DNA from: Microvirga sp. TS319
GTDB lineage: Bacteria; Pseudomonadota; Alphaproteobacteria; Rhizobiales; Beijerinckiaceae
Reading direction: 5' to 3'
NCBI RefSeq assembly: GCF_041276405.1
Contig: NZ_JBGGGT010000002.1
Location: 1,463,001-1,527,000, forward strand
Length of the DNA stretch: 64,000 nt
How positions within the stretch are numbered: the first letter of the stretch is position 1; every line of letters begins with the position of its first letter. Both the position numbers and the translations under genes were made by a program. A model generated the notes under the pieces. That model did not search any database, was not told the origin of the DNA, and worked only from the letters and a program-made list of their open reading frames with translations. Shown here in pieces: positions 38,604 to 46,653 of the stretch.

Positions 38604-38720
38604 GCTCATCGTGCAAAAAACGGGCCCCGGTTTTTCGCCAGAACGATGCGCTCTTTCCAAGAAGGAAGCATCGGATCGATCCCAAAAGTGCAAATCCACT
38701 TCCCGCGCCCGATGCTCTAG
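38604..38720. repeat. Palindromic repeat, B+A modules
   Basis: A degenerate B module (ctcatcgtgcaaaaaacggg to cgatgcgctc) is followed by an A module (aagcatcggatcg...cgatgctctag). It sits upstream of trmJ. Confidence 0.8.
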
Positions 38721-38795
38721 TCGCGCGGCCGCGTTTGGCGTTATGGAGGGAAGTCGCCCCAGTCTCTAGGGCCCATTTTTCCTCGAAGGCGCACC

Positions 38796-39530
38796 ATGAT
38801 CCGCCCTACCGTCATCCTCGTGGAGCCGCAGCTTGCCGAGAATATCGGCATGGTGGCGCGCGCCATGGCCAATTTCAGCCTCTCGGAGCTGCGCATCGTG
38901 GCGCCCCGGGACGGCTGGCCCCGAAAGGGCGCGCATTCCGCGGCGTCGGGCGCGGTGCATGTGCTGGACGGCGCGAAGCTCTACGACACCGTCCGCGAGG
39001 CCATCGCCGACCTGAACTTCGTCTTCGCCACGACCGCCCGGGAGCGGGGCCAGATGAAACGGGTCTACGGGCCCGACGAGGCCATGGCCGAGACGCACCG
39101 GCGCGGCGCGGAGGGGCAGGGCATCGGCATCCTGTTCGGGCGCGAGCGGACAGGCCTCGAGAACGACGAGGTGTCGCTGGCGGATGCCATCATCACCTTT
39201 CCTGTCGACCGGCGGTTCTCGTCCCTGAATCTGGCCCAGGCGGTGCTGCTCGTCTCCTACGAATGGTACAAGCTGGCGACCGGCGGCGCGCTGCCGTTCT
39301 CCGGCGAAATCCTCTCGCCGCCGGCTCCCCGCGAGATGGTGACCTCGTTCTTCGATTATCTCGAGTCCGAGCTCGCCGAGGTCAATTTCTACCCCGAGGA
39401 CAAGCGGCCGACGATGACCCGCAACATGCGGGACATCTTTCATCGTCTGGCGATGACCGAGCAGGATGTGCGCACCCTGCGGGGCGCGGTTCGGGCTCTT
39501 GCGGAAGGCCGCCGGTTGAGGAAGCCTTAA
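38796..39530 (+). CDS. trmJ: tRNA/rRNA methyltransferase, TrmJ-like (SpoU/SPOUT family)
   Basis: A 244-residue SPOUT methyltransferase. Motif 1 is VEPQLAENIGMVARAMANF, the knot region has GILFGRERTGLENDEV, and the final motif is FSSLNLAQAVLLVSYEW. TrmJ makes the 2'-O-methyl at position 32 of tRNAs using SAM. The C-terminal extension (about 165-244) is the dimerisation domain of the family. The alpha/beta hydrolase gene begins 63 bp downstream. Confidence 0.88.
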   Translation: MIRPTVILVEPQLAENIGMVARAMANFSLSELRIVAPRDGWPRKGAHSAASGAVHVLDGAKLYDTVREAIADLNFVFATTARERGQMKRVYGPDEAMAETHRRGAEGQGIGILFGRERTGLENDEVSLADAIITFPVDRRFSSLNLAQAVLLVSYEWYKLATGGALPFSGEILSPPAPREMVTSFFDYLESELAEVNFYPEDKRPTMTRNMRDIFHRLAMTEQDVRTLRGAVRALAEGRRLRKP

Positions 39531-39592
39531 AGAACTTATGCTCTAGTGTTGCCTGGTGCCATCCGCACCGCTTATTCCGATCCGGGACCGCC

Positions 39593-40798
39593 ATGCGCCG
39601 CTCGCTGACCACTTTCGTCCTTCTCGCGTCGTGCCTTTCCGCTGCGACCGCTTCCGCGGCCACGCCTCCGAAACAGCCGGAGCAGGGGCCGGGCGGGTCG
39701 GATTACGCGATCGCCGACGTCGTCAAGACCGGAACCGGCACCGTCGCGTCGGGCAGTTACGTCTTCTACGGCAACGACACGCCGTCGGCGCCTCGTCCGG
39801 TGGTCGTCTTCTTTCATTCCTGGGGCGCTGTGAACCCGGCCCTCTACGGCGGCTTCATCGATCATCTGGCGCGCAAGGGCTATCTGGTCATCTTTCCGCG
39901 CTTCCAGGAGGTGAACCGCTCCCGTCCTGCCGATGCGTCCGTGCGGGCAGAGGAACTGATCGCCGAGGCCTTGGCGTCATTGACGGACAATCCGCAGGCG
40001 CGGCCCGATTCCGCCCGGGTGGCCTTCATCGGCCATTCCGCCGGGGTGCCCATCGCGCTCAACGTGGCCACAGGAGTCTCGCAATCGGATGTACCGGCTC
40101 CCAAGCTCGTCTTCGGCCTCGTGCCCGGCGGCATCGCGTCGAACGAGAAGGAGCGTGGCATCATGCTCCGTGATCTGTCCGCGATCGACCCTTCGACCCT
40201 TCTCATCACCATGAGCGGCGACCGGGAGCACCTGCCGAGCGACCGCGCCTCCCGCCGCATCTTCGAGGCGGCGAGTGCCGTGCCGACGGCGCGCAAGCTG
40301 TTCATGCGGGCAAGCTCGGACGATCACGGCTATCCGGCCCTGACGGCGACGCTGGCCTTTCCGGGCTCTCCGAAGGCCGCATACGACGCCGCCGCCATCA
40401 AGCTTCAGCCCGATCTGCCGCGCGACCCGAAGCAGAAGAACACCTGGAAGTGGAGCGCCGACATGGCGCTCTCGGGCCCCCAGACCATCCTGACCCAGCA
40501 GCTCGGCAACAACCCGACCGATACGCTGGATTATCTCGCCCTCTGGAAGACCTTCGAGATCGCCGCCGATGCGGCCTTCGCCGGCAAGGACGCCGCCGCC
40601 CTCGCGCGCGATCCGAAATTCGTCGACATGGGCAATTGGAGCGACGGCTGGCCCGTGCGCCGCCTGTCGGCCCAGATGCCCAAGGGAGAGGTGCAGGAGG
40701 AAAAGCCCGAACGAGGACCCCGGCGCCGGCTCAATCTCGGCCCGACCGAAAGTCAGCAGGGCGCGGTGAATGATCTCGTCAAGCAGTTTCGCTCGTAA
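39593..40798 (+). CDS. Secreted alpha/beta-hydrolase-fold protein
   Basis: A 401-residue protein with a signal peptide (residues 1-22, RRSLTTFVLLASCLSAATASA). The hydrolase core follows: VVVFFHSWGA as the oxyanion strand and VAFIGHSAGVPIAL as the nucleophile elbow GHSAG; DHGYPALT near residue 245 may give the catalytic histidine. The C-terminal 150 residues lie outside the hydrolase core. Substrate unknown. ATG 39593 is chosen because it opens the signal peptide; further upstream would overlap trmJ. Confidence 0.78.
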   Translation: MRRSLTTFVLLASCLSAATASAATPPKQPEQGPGGSDYAIADVVKTGTGTVASGSYVFYGNDTPSAPRPVVVFFHSWGAVNPALYGGFIDHLARKGYLVIFPRFQEVNRSRPADASVRAEELIAEALASLTDNPQARPDSARVAFIGHSAGVPIALNVATGVSQSDVPAPKLVFGLVPGGIASNEKERGIMLRDLSAIDPSTLLITMSGDREHLPSDRASRRIFEAASAVPTARKLFMRASSDDHGYPALTATLAFPGSPKAAYDAAAIKLQPDLPRDPKQKNTWKWSADMALSGPQTILTQQLGNNPTDTLDYLALWKTFEIAADAAFAGKDAAALARDPKFVDMGNWSDGWPVRRLSAQMPKGEVQEEKPERGPRRRLNLGPTESQQGAVNDLVKQFRS

Positions 40799-40809
40799 GG
40801 GCTGGGCCG

Positions 40810-41682
40810 ATGCGTATCGATCTTCTGGCCGGTGCGTCCTATAACCCGGCTGTCATGCCTGCCCCCGTTCCCACGATCCTCGTCTTCGATTCCGGCCTCG
40901 GCGGCCTGACGGTGTTCTCCGAGGTCCTGAAAGTTCGCCCCGATGCCCGCTTCGTCTATGCGGGCGACGATGCGGGCTTTCCCTATGGGCGACTGAGCGA
41001 GGCGGCGCTGACCGCCCGGGTGCTCTCGGTCATGGAGCGGCTGATCGGCCTCTACGATCCCCGGCTCGTGGTGGTGGCCTGCAACACGGCCTCGACGGTC
41101 GTGCTGCCGCCCCTGCGCGAGCGGTTCTCCGTTCCCTTCGTGGGCACCGTGCCGGCCATCAAGCCTGCGGCTCTCGCGACTCGGACGGGCCATGTGACCG
41201 TGCTCGCGACGCCCGGCACCGTGGCGCGCGACTACACCCGCGATCTGGTCGAGACTTATGCGGGTTGCTGCAAGGTCAACCTCGTCGGCTCGCGTCGTCT
41301 GGCCGCCTTCGCCGAGGCGGAGCTCTCCGGAGCCCCGGTTCCCGACGAAGAGCTGTTGGCCGAACTGCGGCCCTGTTTCGTGGAGGGAGAGGACGGGCGG
41401 ACCGACGTGGTGGCCCTGGGCTGCACCCATTACCCGTTGCTGTTGCGCCGCTTCCAGGCGCTCGCGCCATGGCCGGTGACATGGATCGACCCCGCGCCGG
41501 CCATCGCGCGCCGCGTCACCCAGCTCATCGGCCCGCCCGTTCCCGGGCACGAGGCCGACGAGGACGAGGCCCTGGCGGTCTTCACCAGCGGGGCCGGCAT
41601 CACCCCGGCGTTCCGGGAAGCCTTGCGGGACAAGGGTTTGCCTCTCGTGACCATCGAGGATATGCCGCTCCTGCAGGGATAG
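40810..41682 (+). CDS. murI: Glutamate racemase
   Basis: A 290-residue racemase. ILVFDSGLGGLTV is the N-terminal motif, VVACNTAST holds the first catalytic cysteine and ALGCTHYPLL the second. It supplies D-glutamate for peptidoglycan. ATG 40810 has AAGGG 8 nt upstream; an in-frame ATG at 40855 is the alternative. It starts 11 bp after the hydrolase gene, so the trmJ-hydrolase-murI run may be one operon. Confidence 0.93.
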   Translation: MRIDLLAGASYNPAVMPAPVPTILVFDSGLGGLTVFSEVLKVRPDARFVYAGDDAGFPYGRLSEAALTARVLSVMERLIGLYDPRLVVVACNTASTVVLPPLRERFSVPFVGTVPAIKPAALATRTGHVTVLATPGTVARDYTRDLVETYAGCCKVNLVGSRRLAAFAEAELSGAPVPDEELLAELRPCFVEGEDGRTDVVALGCTHYPLLLRRFQALAPWPVTWIDPAPAIARRVTQLIGPPVPGHEADEDEALAVFTSGAGITPAFREALRDKGLPLVTIEDMPLLQG

Positions 41683-41741
41683 GGCGGCCCGGGAACCCTT
41701 GATTGACTTCCTGCCTGTTTTCTCGTACATCCCTCCCGTTC

Positions 41742-41774
41742 ACGCGGTCCTTAACGGGGCCGCGTAACTTTTTA
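41742..41774 (+). terminator. Terminator after murI
   Basis: A 9-bp stem (41742-41750 with 41757-41765, one G-T pair) is followed by AACTTTTTA. It separates murI from rpsD. Confidence 0.7.
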
Positions 41775-41865
41775 CGCTCCCGTGGCCCGGTTCCGGCCGG
41801 CCTGTCGTCCCGAAAGGGAAGAGGAGGGCGCGTTCCTCGCAAATTCGACAACAAGAGGAACAGCG

Positions 41866-42483
41866 ATGTCGAAGCGCATTCAGGCCAAGCACAAGCTTGA
41901 CCGCCGCATGGGTCAGAACATCTGGGGCCGCCCGAAGAGCCCCGTGAATCGCCGCGAATACGGCCCCGGCCAGCACGGCCAGCGCCGCAAAGGCAAGATG
42001 TCCGACTTCGGCACTCAGCTCCGCGCCAAGCAGAAGCTGAAGGGCTACTACGCCAACATCACCGAGAAGCAGTTCCGCCGCTACTACGCGGAAGCCATTC
42101 GTCAGAAGGGCGACTCCGGTGAGAACCTGGTCGGTCTGCTCGAGCGCCGTCTCGACGCGATCGTGTACCGCGCGAAGTTCGTCGCGACCCCCTTCGCGGC
42201 TCGTCAGTTCGTCAACCACGGTCACGTGAAGGTCAACGGCCGCCGCGTGAACATTCCGAGCTATCTCGTGAAGGCTGGCGACGTGATCGAGGTGAAGGAC
42301 AAGTCCAAGCAGCTCGAAGTCGTGGTCGTGGCGAGCCAGCTCGCCGAGCGCGACGTGCCGGACTACATCGAGGTCGATCACTCCAAGATGACGGCCCGTT
42401 TCACCCGCATCCCGACTCTTTCCGAGGTGCCGTACCCGGTGCAGATGGAACCGAACCTCGTGATCGAGTTCTATTCGCGGTAA
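41866..42483 (+). CDS. rpsD: 30S ribosomal protein S4
   Basis: A 205-residue S4 of full length, with [21 protein letters not shown] at the start, the S4 RNA-binding domain near residues 95-160 ([23 protein letters not shown]) and the final LVIEFYSR. It binds 16S rRNA early in 30S assembly. ATG 41866 has AAGAGGAA upstream. As in related genomes, rpsD stands apart from the main ribosomal operons. Confidence 0.97.
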   Translation: MSKRIQAKHKLDRRMGQNIWGRPKSPVNRREYGPGQHGQRRKGKMSDFGTQLRAKQKLKGYYANITEKQFRRYYAEAIRQKGDSGENLVGLLERRLDAIVYRAKFVATPFAARQFVNHGHVKVNGRRVNIPSYLVKAGDVIEVKDKSKQLEVVVVASQLAERDVPDYIEVDHSKMTARFTRIPTLSEVPYPVQMEPNLVIEFYSR

Positions 42484-42510
42484 TTTCTGCGAAGCCGATC
42501 TCAAACTGGA

Positions 42511-42535
42511 AAGGCCGCCCGATGGGCGGCCTTTT
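42511..42535 (+). terminator. Rho-independent terminator after rpsD
   Basis: AAGGCCGCCC (42511-42520) pairs with GGGCGGCCTT (42524-42533) around GAT, followed by T residues, 28 bp after the stop. Confidence 0.88.
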
Positions 42536-42586
42536 CGTTTGTGTGCCGAGCCCGCTCGACGGCTCGGAGGTGTCAGTGCTCTCTCC

Positions 42587-42810
42587 AGAGCATCGGACGT
42601 GAAAAACGGACCCATTTTTAACGTCCGATGCTCCGTTCTTGGAAAGAGCGCATTGTTCTGGCGAAAAACTGGGCCCACTTTTTCGCACGATGCGCCGGAG
42701 CATCGGACCCAAAAGTGGAATCCACTTTTGGGATCGATCCGATGCTCCCTTCTTGGAAAGAGCGCATCGTTCTGGCGAAAAACCGGGCCCACTTTTTCGC
42801 ACGATGCGCT
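42587..42810. repeat. Tandem palindromic repeat, A-B-A-B
   Basis: Two A+B units lie head to tail. In both, module B reads gcgcat(t/c)gttctggcgaaaaac to ttttttcgcacgatgcgc. The second A module has perfect inner arms cccaaaagtggaa/ttccacttttggg. This is the longest array in the window and lies between rpsD and the gene-poor region. Confidence 0.88.
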
Positions 42811-43193
42811 TGTGACGGCGAAGTCCATGGTCATCAAGGACCGAGACAGTCAATCCGGCCGGTGCGCGGGGAAGGCGCTCGAACTTATCTCGGCAGATCC
42901 CCGCCCTGTCCGGTTTTCCGGATCGAGCGGGTTGGAGGACCTGTGATCGTGGCGGAGACGTCAGCGGACGGCGTCGTAGGTCGTTACGGTGGTGTGGAGG
43001 GGCGGCCCCCCAGGTTCCGCCTATCCCCATTGTCCATTCGGACAACGGGGAGATCGGCCGCGACCGGTCCGGTTTTCGGATCCTGGCCGCGGCCTAGGCC
43101 CGTGTTTGCCCCCACGGGAAGCTAAGCCCTAGACCCCGAAAACGTGACCTGAATGAGGCGCAGGCCTGGGAATAAAAATTTTGAGAAAAATTT
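42811..43193. other. Gene-free region with one strong hairpin
   Basis: No gene is evident. A hairpin at 43024-43051 has 12-nt arms (TCCCCATTGTCC and GGACAACGGGGA) with one mismatch and loop ATTC. It has no T-run. An AT-rich stretch at 43171-43193 leads into the EcfG-type promoter. Confidence 0.45.
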
Positions 43194-43218
43194 GGAACAA
43201 ACCCTCGGGCCGCGCGTT
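43194..43218 (+). promoter_or_regulatory. EcfG-type general-stress promoter
   Basis: GGAAC (43194-43198), 16 bp, CGTT (43215-43218) matches the alphaproteobacterial EcfG consensus GGAAC-N16/17-CGTT. An AT-rich tract sits directly upstream. No ORF with a ribosome site follows; a terminator does at 43264. Confidence 0.55.
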
Positions 43219-43223
43219 GATGG

Positions 43224-43289
43224 ATCCTCCGGTCCTTTTTGCCCCTACGGCCGGACACCTTAGAGCACCCTCGGGTGCTTTTTCTTTTT
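43224..43289 (+). ncRNA. Candidate stress-induced small RNA
   Basis: Between the EcfG-type promoter and a terminator is a unit of about 65 nt. Its 5' part has CCTCC at 43226-43230, an anti-Shine-Dalgarno motif. A 7-bp hairpin pairs 43228-43234 with 43249-43255 around a loop containing five U residues. The terminator stem is AGCACC/GGTGCT (43264-43269, 43274-43279) with TTTTTCTTTTT. The 5' end is estimated from the promoter, not observed. Confidence 0.45.
43264..43289 (+). terminator. Terminator of the candidate sRNA
   Basis: AGCACC-CTCG-GGTGCT followed by TTTTTCTTTTT. It is a textbook rho-independent terminator with no protein gene upstream within 780 bp. Confidence 0.8.
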
Positions 43290-43345
43290 CGCCAGGACTG
43301 GCTCACACTCAATACAACGCCGCAACGCCGGGCGGGCCGCCACAT

Positions 43346-43488
43346 TCACGTCCGATGCTCTAAGCCTATGTTCTTGAGCATCTTTTCACGCAAAATCGGT
43401 GCCCACTTTTGCGTCCGATGCTCTAACACTTTGGTTCCGAGCATCTTTCCACCCAAAGCTGGTTCCCGCCTTCGGGTCCGATGCTCTA
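43346..43488. repeat. Palindromic repeat, three A-type closing arms
   Basis: The motif cgtccgatgctcta occurs at about 43350, 43410 and, as gggtccgatgctcta, at 43475, separated by gagcatctttycacscaaa segments. The final CTA is the complement of the TAG stop of the CoA-ligase gene. Confidence 0.85.
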
Positions 43489-44772
43489 ACCGCGCTCGTC
43501 CGCGATAACCTTGCCGTCAGCCGGGAGGGTCCCCGGCGCGACCAGCGTGACGATGCCCTTGAGCTTCGTAACGGATCGCAGCGTGCTCTCCACGGCCTCC
43601 GCCAGGGTGCGCGAAGCCGCTTCGCATTCGGCCGCCAGGGTCATCACGTCGGTCTCACGTTGCCGCTCGATCAAAAGGCGAAGGCGTCCGAGTTCGGGGT
43701 GCCGTCGTCCGATCTCGGCCACCTGCTCCGGGCGTACGAACATGCCCTTGACCTTGGCGGCCTGATCGGCCCGCCCCATCCACCCTTTGATGCGTGCGTT
43801 GGTCCGCCCGCACGGGCTGCGTCCCGGCAGCACGGCGGTCAGATCGCCGAGCGCCAGGCGGATGAAGGGACGGCGCGGGTCGAGACTGGTGACGACGATC
43901 TCGCCGACTTCACCCTCCGGGACCGGATCGCCGGTGCCGGGGCGCACGATCTCCACGATGAGATCCTCGTTGACCACGAGCCCTTCGCGCGCGGAGGTTT
44001 CATAGGCGATGAAGCCGAGATCGGCCGTGGCATAGGCCTGGTAGGCATCGATGCCCTTCTCGAAGAACGCCTCCTGCAGCGACTTCGGAAAGGCCGCGCC
44101 GGACATGAGGGCGCGCTTGATGGACGAAGTGTCCCGGCCGGATTCGGCCGCCGCATCGAGCAGGATCTTCAGGAAATCCGGAGTGCCGCAATAGGCGCCC
44201 GGACGGTAGGCTTCGATCAGGTCCAGTTGCTGCTCGGTGTTGCCGGGCCCTGCGGGGATGACCGCGCAGCCTAGCGCCCGCGCGCCGGAATCCATGATGA
44301 AGCCGCCAGGCGTCAGGTGATAGCTGAAGGTGTTGAGAACGATGTCGCCCGCGCGGAAGCCCGCCGCGAAGAGGCCCCGCGCCGCGCGCCAAGGATCGGA
44401 CAGGGCGGCCTCAGGCTCGAAAATGGGGCCGGGCGACGTGAAGAGGCGGCTGAAAGAGCCCGGCGCCTGTGCAACGAAGCCGCCAAAGGGGAGGGACGCA
44501 TTCTGCAGCGCCGCGAGTTCGGCTTTCCGCAGGACCGGGATTCCGGCCAGAGCCTTGCGGTCTCTGATGCTCTCGACATCGATGCCCTTGAGCCGTTCTG
44601 CATAGGCTGGGGCTTTGAGGGCGCTTTTCAGGATATCGGGAAGGTGGTCGAAGAGAGCGGCTTCGCGTAAGACCGGATCGCGGGTTTCAAGATCGTCGTA
44701 ATGATCTGCCAAGGCTTTCCTCCGCTTCGCCGCGACTGCCCGGAACATCCGATGGAAAAGTGGATGATTCAC
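43486..44772 (-). CDS. Phenylacetate-CoA ligase-like AMP-forming enzyme
   Basis: A 428-residue member of the PaaK branch of adenylate-forming enzymes. FTSPGPIFEPE lies where the P-loop-like motif is, followed by YHLTPGGFIMDSGARALGC, YATADLGFIAYE and RIKGWMGRADQAAKVKGMFV, which carries the hinge and C-terminal domain entry. It would activate an aromatic carboxylate to its CoA thioester. It lies downstream of the ABC importer genes on the same strand, separated by a DUF805 gene and repeats. The TAG stop comes from a repeat. Confidence 0.85.
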   Translation of the reverse strand: MNHPLFHRMFRAVAAKRRKALADHYDDLETRDPVLREAALFDHLPDILKSALKAPAYAERLKGIDVESIRDRKALAGIPVLRKAELAALQNASLPFGGFVAQAPGSFSRLFTSPGPIFEPEAALSDPWRAARGLFAAGFRAGDIVLNTFSYHLTPGGFIMDSGARALGCAVIPAGPGNTEQQLDLIEAYRPGAYCGTPDFLKILLDAAAESGRDTSSIKRALMSGAAFPKSLQEAFFEKGIDAYQAYATADLGFIAYETSAREGLVVNEDLIVEIVRPGTGDPVPEGEVGEIVVTSLDPRRPFIRLALGDLTAVLPGRSPCGRTNARIKGWMGRADQAAKVKGMFVRPEQVAEIGRRHPELGRLRLLIERQRETDVMTLAAECEAASRTLAEAVESTLRSVTKLKGIVTLVAPGTLPADGKVIADERG

Positions 44773-44832
44773 TCGATGCCGCCGGTCGCAGGATGCTTGA
44801 CCGGCGGCACGCAGGCAAGGGTGGATAAGCCG

Positions 44833-44938
44833 TATGAGCGCGGCCCGCCGGGTCCGCTCAAACGATGCGCTCGTCTAAGAAGGGAGCATCGGATTCAATC
44901 CCAAAAGTGCAGATCCACTTCCGCGTCCGATGCTCTAG
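44833..44938. repeat. Palindromic repeat, degenerate B plus A
   Basis: A B-type half (gagcgcggcccgccgggtccgctcaaacgatgcgctc) is followed by an A module (gagcatcggattc...cgtccgatgctctag). The DUF805 stop lies 8 bp away and is not part of it. Confidence 0.8.
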
Positions 44939-44945
44939 GAGCAGG

Positions 44946-45350
44946 TCAGGCTTGCGCCAGGGCTCCGAAGGTCGCGGACGAGGGCGCGGGGCCGAACCGG
45001 TTCGACCCAGGGCTTCCCGGCTGGCAGCAGAGATAGATGAGGCCGAGAGCGCCGATGAAGGGAACGAGCCCGATGAGAAGCCACCAGCCCGAGCGGTCCG
45101 TATCGTGAAGGCGCCGCGCCCCCGCCGACAGGGTGGGGACGAGGGCCGCCAGGGCCACGATCAGGCCGAGGACGGACATGCCGTCGAGCAGGAGGGAGTC
45201 CAGCATACTCGCCAGGATCATGAGCACGATGACCGGCAGCATGAAATACCAGTATTCCGGGCGGGACGAGCGGCCGGAAAAATCCGCGAACTTGCCGAGG
45301 CCGGTTCTGACGGCCTGCTCTACATTCTTCTTCAGGACTTCGAAATTCAC
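44946..45350 (-). CDS. DUF805 family inner-membrane protein
   Basis: A 134-residue protein with FSGRSSRPEYWYFMLPV near residue 25, the DUF805 signature, and ARRLHDTDRSGWWLLIGLVPFIGALGL further on. About four TM helices are predicted. The family's function is unknown. The coding sequence begins with ATG in front of NFEVLKKNVEQAV; it lies between the ABC cluster and the CoA ligase. Confidence 0.87.
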   Translation of the reverse strand: MNFEVLKKNVEQAVRTGLGKFADFSGRSSRPEYWYFMLPVIVLMILASMLDSLLLDGMSVLGLIVALAALVPTLSAGARRLHDTDRSGWWLLIGLVPFIGALGLIYLCCQPGSPGSNRFGPAPSSATFGALAQA

Positions 45351-45460
45351 TGTTGCCCCCTCGTTTTCCAGGTTTCACGCGAGTCGCCTCCGACTCCGTC
45401 ATCTCTGTGCTAAGAATGTTATGAAGTTACGTCAAGCTCTTGCCTGTCGCGCCTCCCGGC

Positions 45461-45623
45461 TACAGCATCGGGTGTGAAATCGAACTCACGTCCGACGCTG
45501 TCAGTCCATGGTCTTGAGCATCTTTTCACGCAAAACCGTTTCCCACTTCCCGCGTCCGATGCTCTCCTTGCTTGAGCATCTTTTCACGCAAAACCGGTTC
45601 CCACTTTTGCGTCCGATGCTCTA
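45461..45623. repeat. Palindromic repeat, tandem A-type units
   Basis: It contains agcatcgggtg...cgtccgacgctgt, then two copies of gagcatcttttcacgcaaaacc...cgtccgatgctct. The last CTA is the complement of the livF TAG stop. Confidence 0.85.
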
Positions 45624-46469
45624 GGTGAGCCACCGCTTGCGGCGCTTGTAGCTTTTGACGTTGCGGAAAGATTTTCGATCTCCCTCGGCGACGCCCAGAT
45701 AGAACTCCTTCACGTCCTCGTTCTCGCGCAGGACCCGCGCGGGGCCGTCCATGACCACGCGGCCCGTTTCCAGGATGTAGCCGTAGGTCGCGTATTTCAG
45801 CGCCATGTTGGTGTTCTGCTCCGCGAGCAGGAAGGATACGCCCTCCGACGTGTTCAGGATTCGCACGATCTCGAAGATCTCCTCCACGATCTGCGGCGCG
45901 AGCCCCATGGAGGGCTCGTCGAGCAGGATCATGGAGGGTTTCGACATCATCGCCCGGCCGATGGCGCACATCTGCTGTTCACCGCCGGACGTGTAGCCCG
46001 CCATGGAGCTACGCCTCTGCTTCAGGCGCGGGAAGTACTCGTAGATGGCCTCCAGGTCGCGCCGGATGGCGGCGTTGCCGTCCTTGCGCGTGAAAGCCCC
46101 GGTCAGGAGATTTTCCTCGATGGTGAGATGGCCGAAGCAGTGGCGGCCTTCGAGGACCTGGATGCAGCCGCGCCGCACCAGCTCGTTGGGCGAGAGCCGG
46201 TCGACACGCTCGCCCTTGAATTCGATGCTGCCCTTCGTGACCTCGCCGCGCTCCGCGTGAAGCAGGTTGGAGATCGCCTTCAGGGTCGTCGTCTTTCCCG
46301 CGCCGTTCGCTCCCAGGAGGGCGACGATGCCGCCCTTTGGCACGGTGAGGGACACGCCTTTGAGCACCAGGATCACGTGGTCGTAGACGACCTCGATATT
46401 GTTCACCACCAGAACGGTCTCTGGGAGACTGGGAATCCGGTCGACTTGGTCGCGAGCGGCGTTGGTCAT
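45621..46469 (-). CDS. livF: Branched-chain-type ABC transporter ATP-binding protein (LivF)
   Basis: A 282-residue ABC ATPase. Walker A is GANGAGKTT, the signature is SGGEQQMCAIGRA (degenerate LSGGQ as TSGGEQQ), and Walker B is SMILLDEPSMGLAP. The C-terminus has an extra basic tail (KSYKRRKRW). ATG 46469 is the natural start; upstream in-frame codons run into a repeat. It pairs with LivG at the inner membrane. Its TAG stop is donated by a repeat. Confidence 0.92.
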   Translation of the reverse strand: MTNAARDQVDRIPSLPETVLVVNNIEVVYDHVILVLKGVSLTVPKGGIVALLGANGAGKTTTLKAISNLLHAERGEVTKGSIEFKGERVDRLSPNELVRRGCIQVLEGRHCFGHLTIEENLLTGAFTRKDGNAAIRRDLEAIYEYFPRLKQRRSSMAGYTSGGEQQMCAIGRAMMSKPSMILLDEPSMGLAPQIVEEIFEIVRILNTSEGVSFLLAEQNTNMALKYATYGYILETGRVVMDGPARVLRENEDVKEFYLGVAEGDRKSFRNVKSYKRRKRWLT

Positions 46470-46540
46470 GCTGGCCTCGTGCGATCCTCGGGATATTCCC
46501 TCCCCGTTGCGGGGAGGGAAGAGATGAGGAGCTTGAACTC

Positions 46541-46653
46541 GCGCCTCGTGCGGACGCGGCCCTTCGGGGCCGCTCAAACGATGCGCTGCTCCATAGAGGG
46601 AGCATCAGTTTCAATCCCAAAAGTGCAAATCCACTTTTGGGGCCGATGCTCTA
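46541..46653. repeat. Palindromic repeat, degenerate B plus A
   Basis: A B-type half with cggcccttcggggccgctcaaacgatgcgct is followed by an A module (gagcatcagtttc...gccgatgctcta). Its last CTA is the TAG stop of the binding-protein gene on the minus strand. It lies between the binding-protein gene and livF. Confidence 0.85.

Noticed and set aside
38735..39592. In-frame upstream extension of the hydrolase gene
   Set aside because: It would overlap trmJ entirely in another frame and would bury the signal peptide that starts at 39593.
42587..42810. Regular repeats as a CRISPR array
   Set aside because: The units are palindromic A/B hairpins without unique spacers of constant length, and similar copies are dispersed through the window. 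No cas gene is present.
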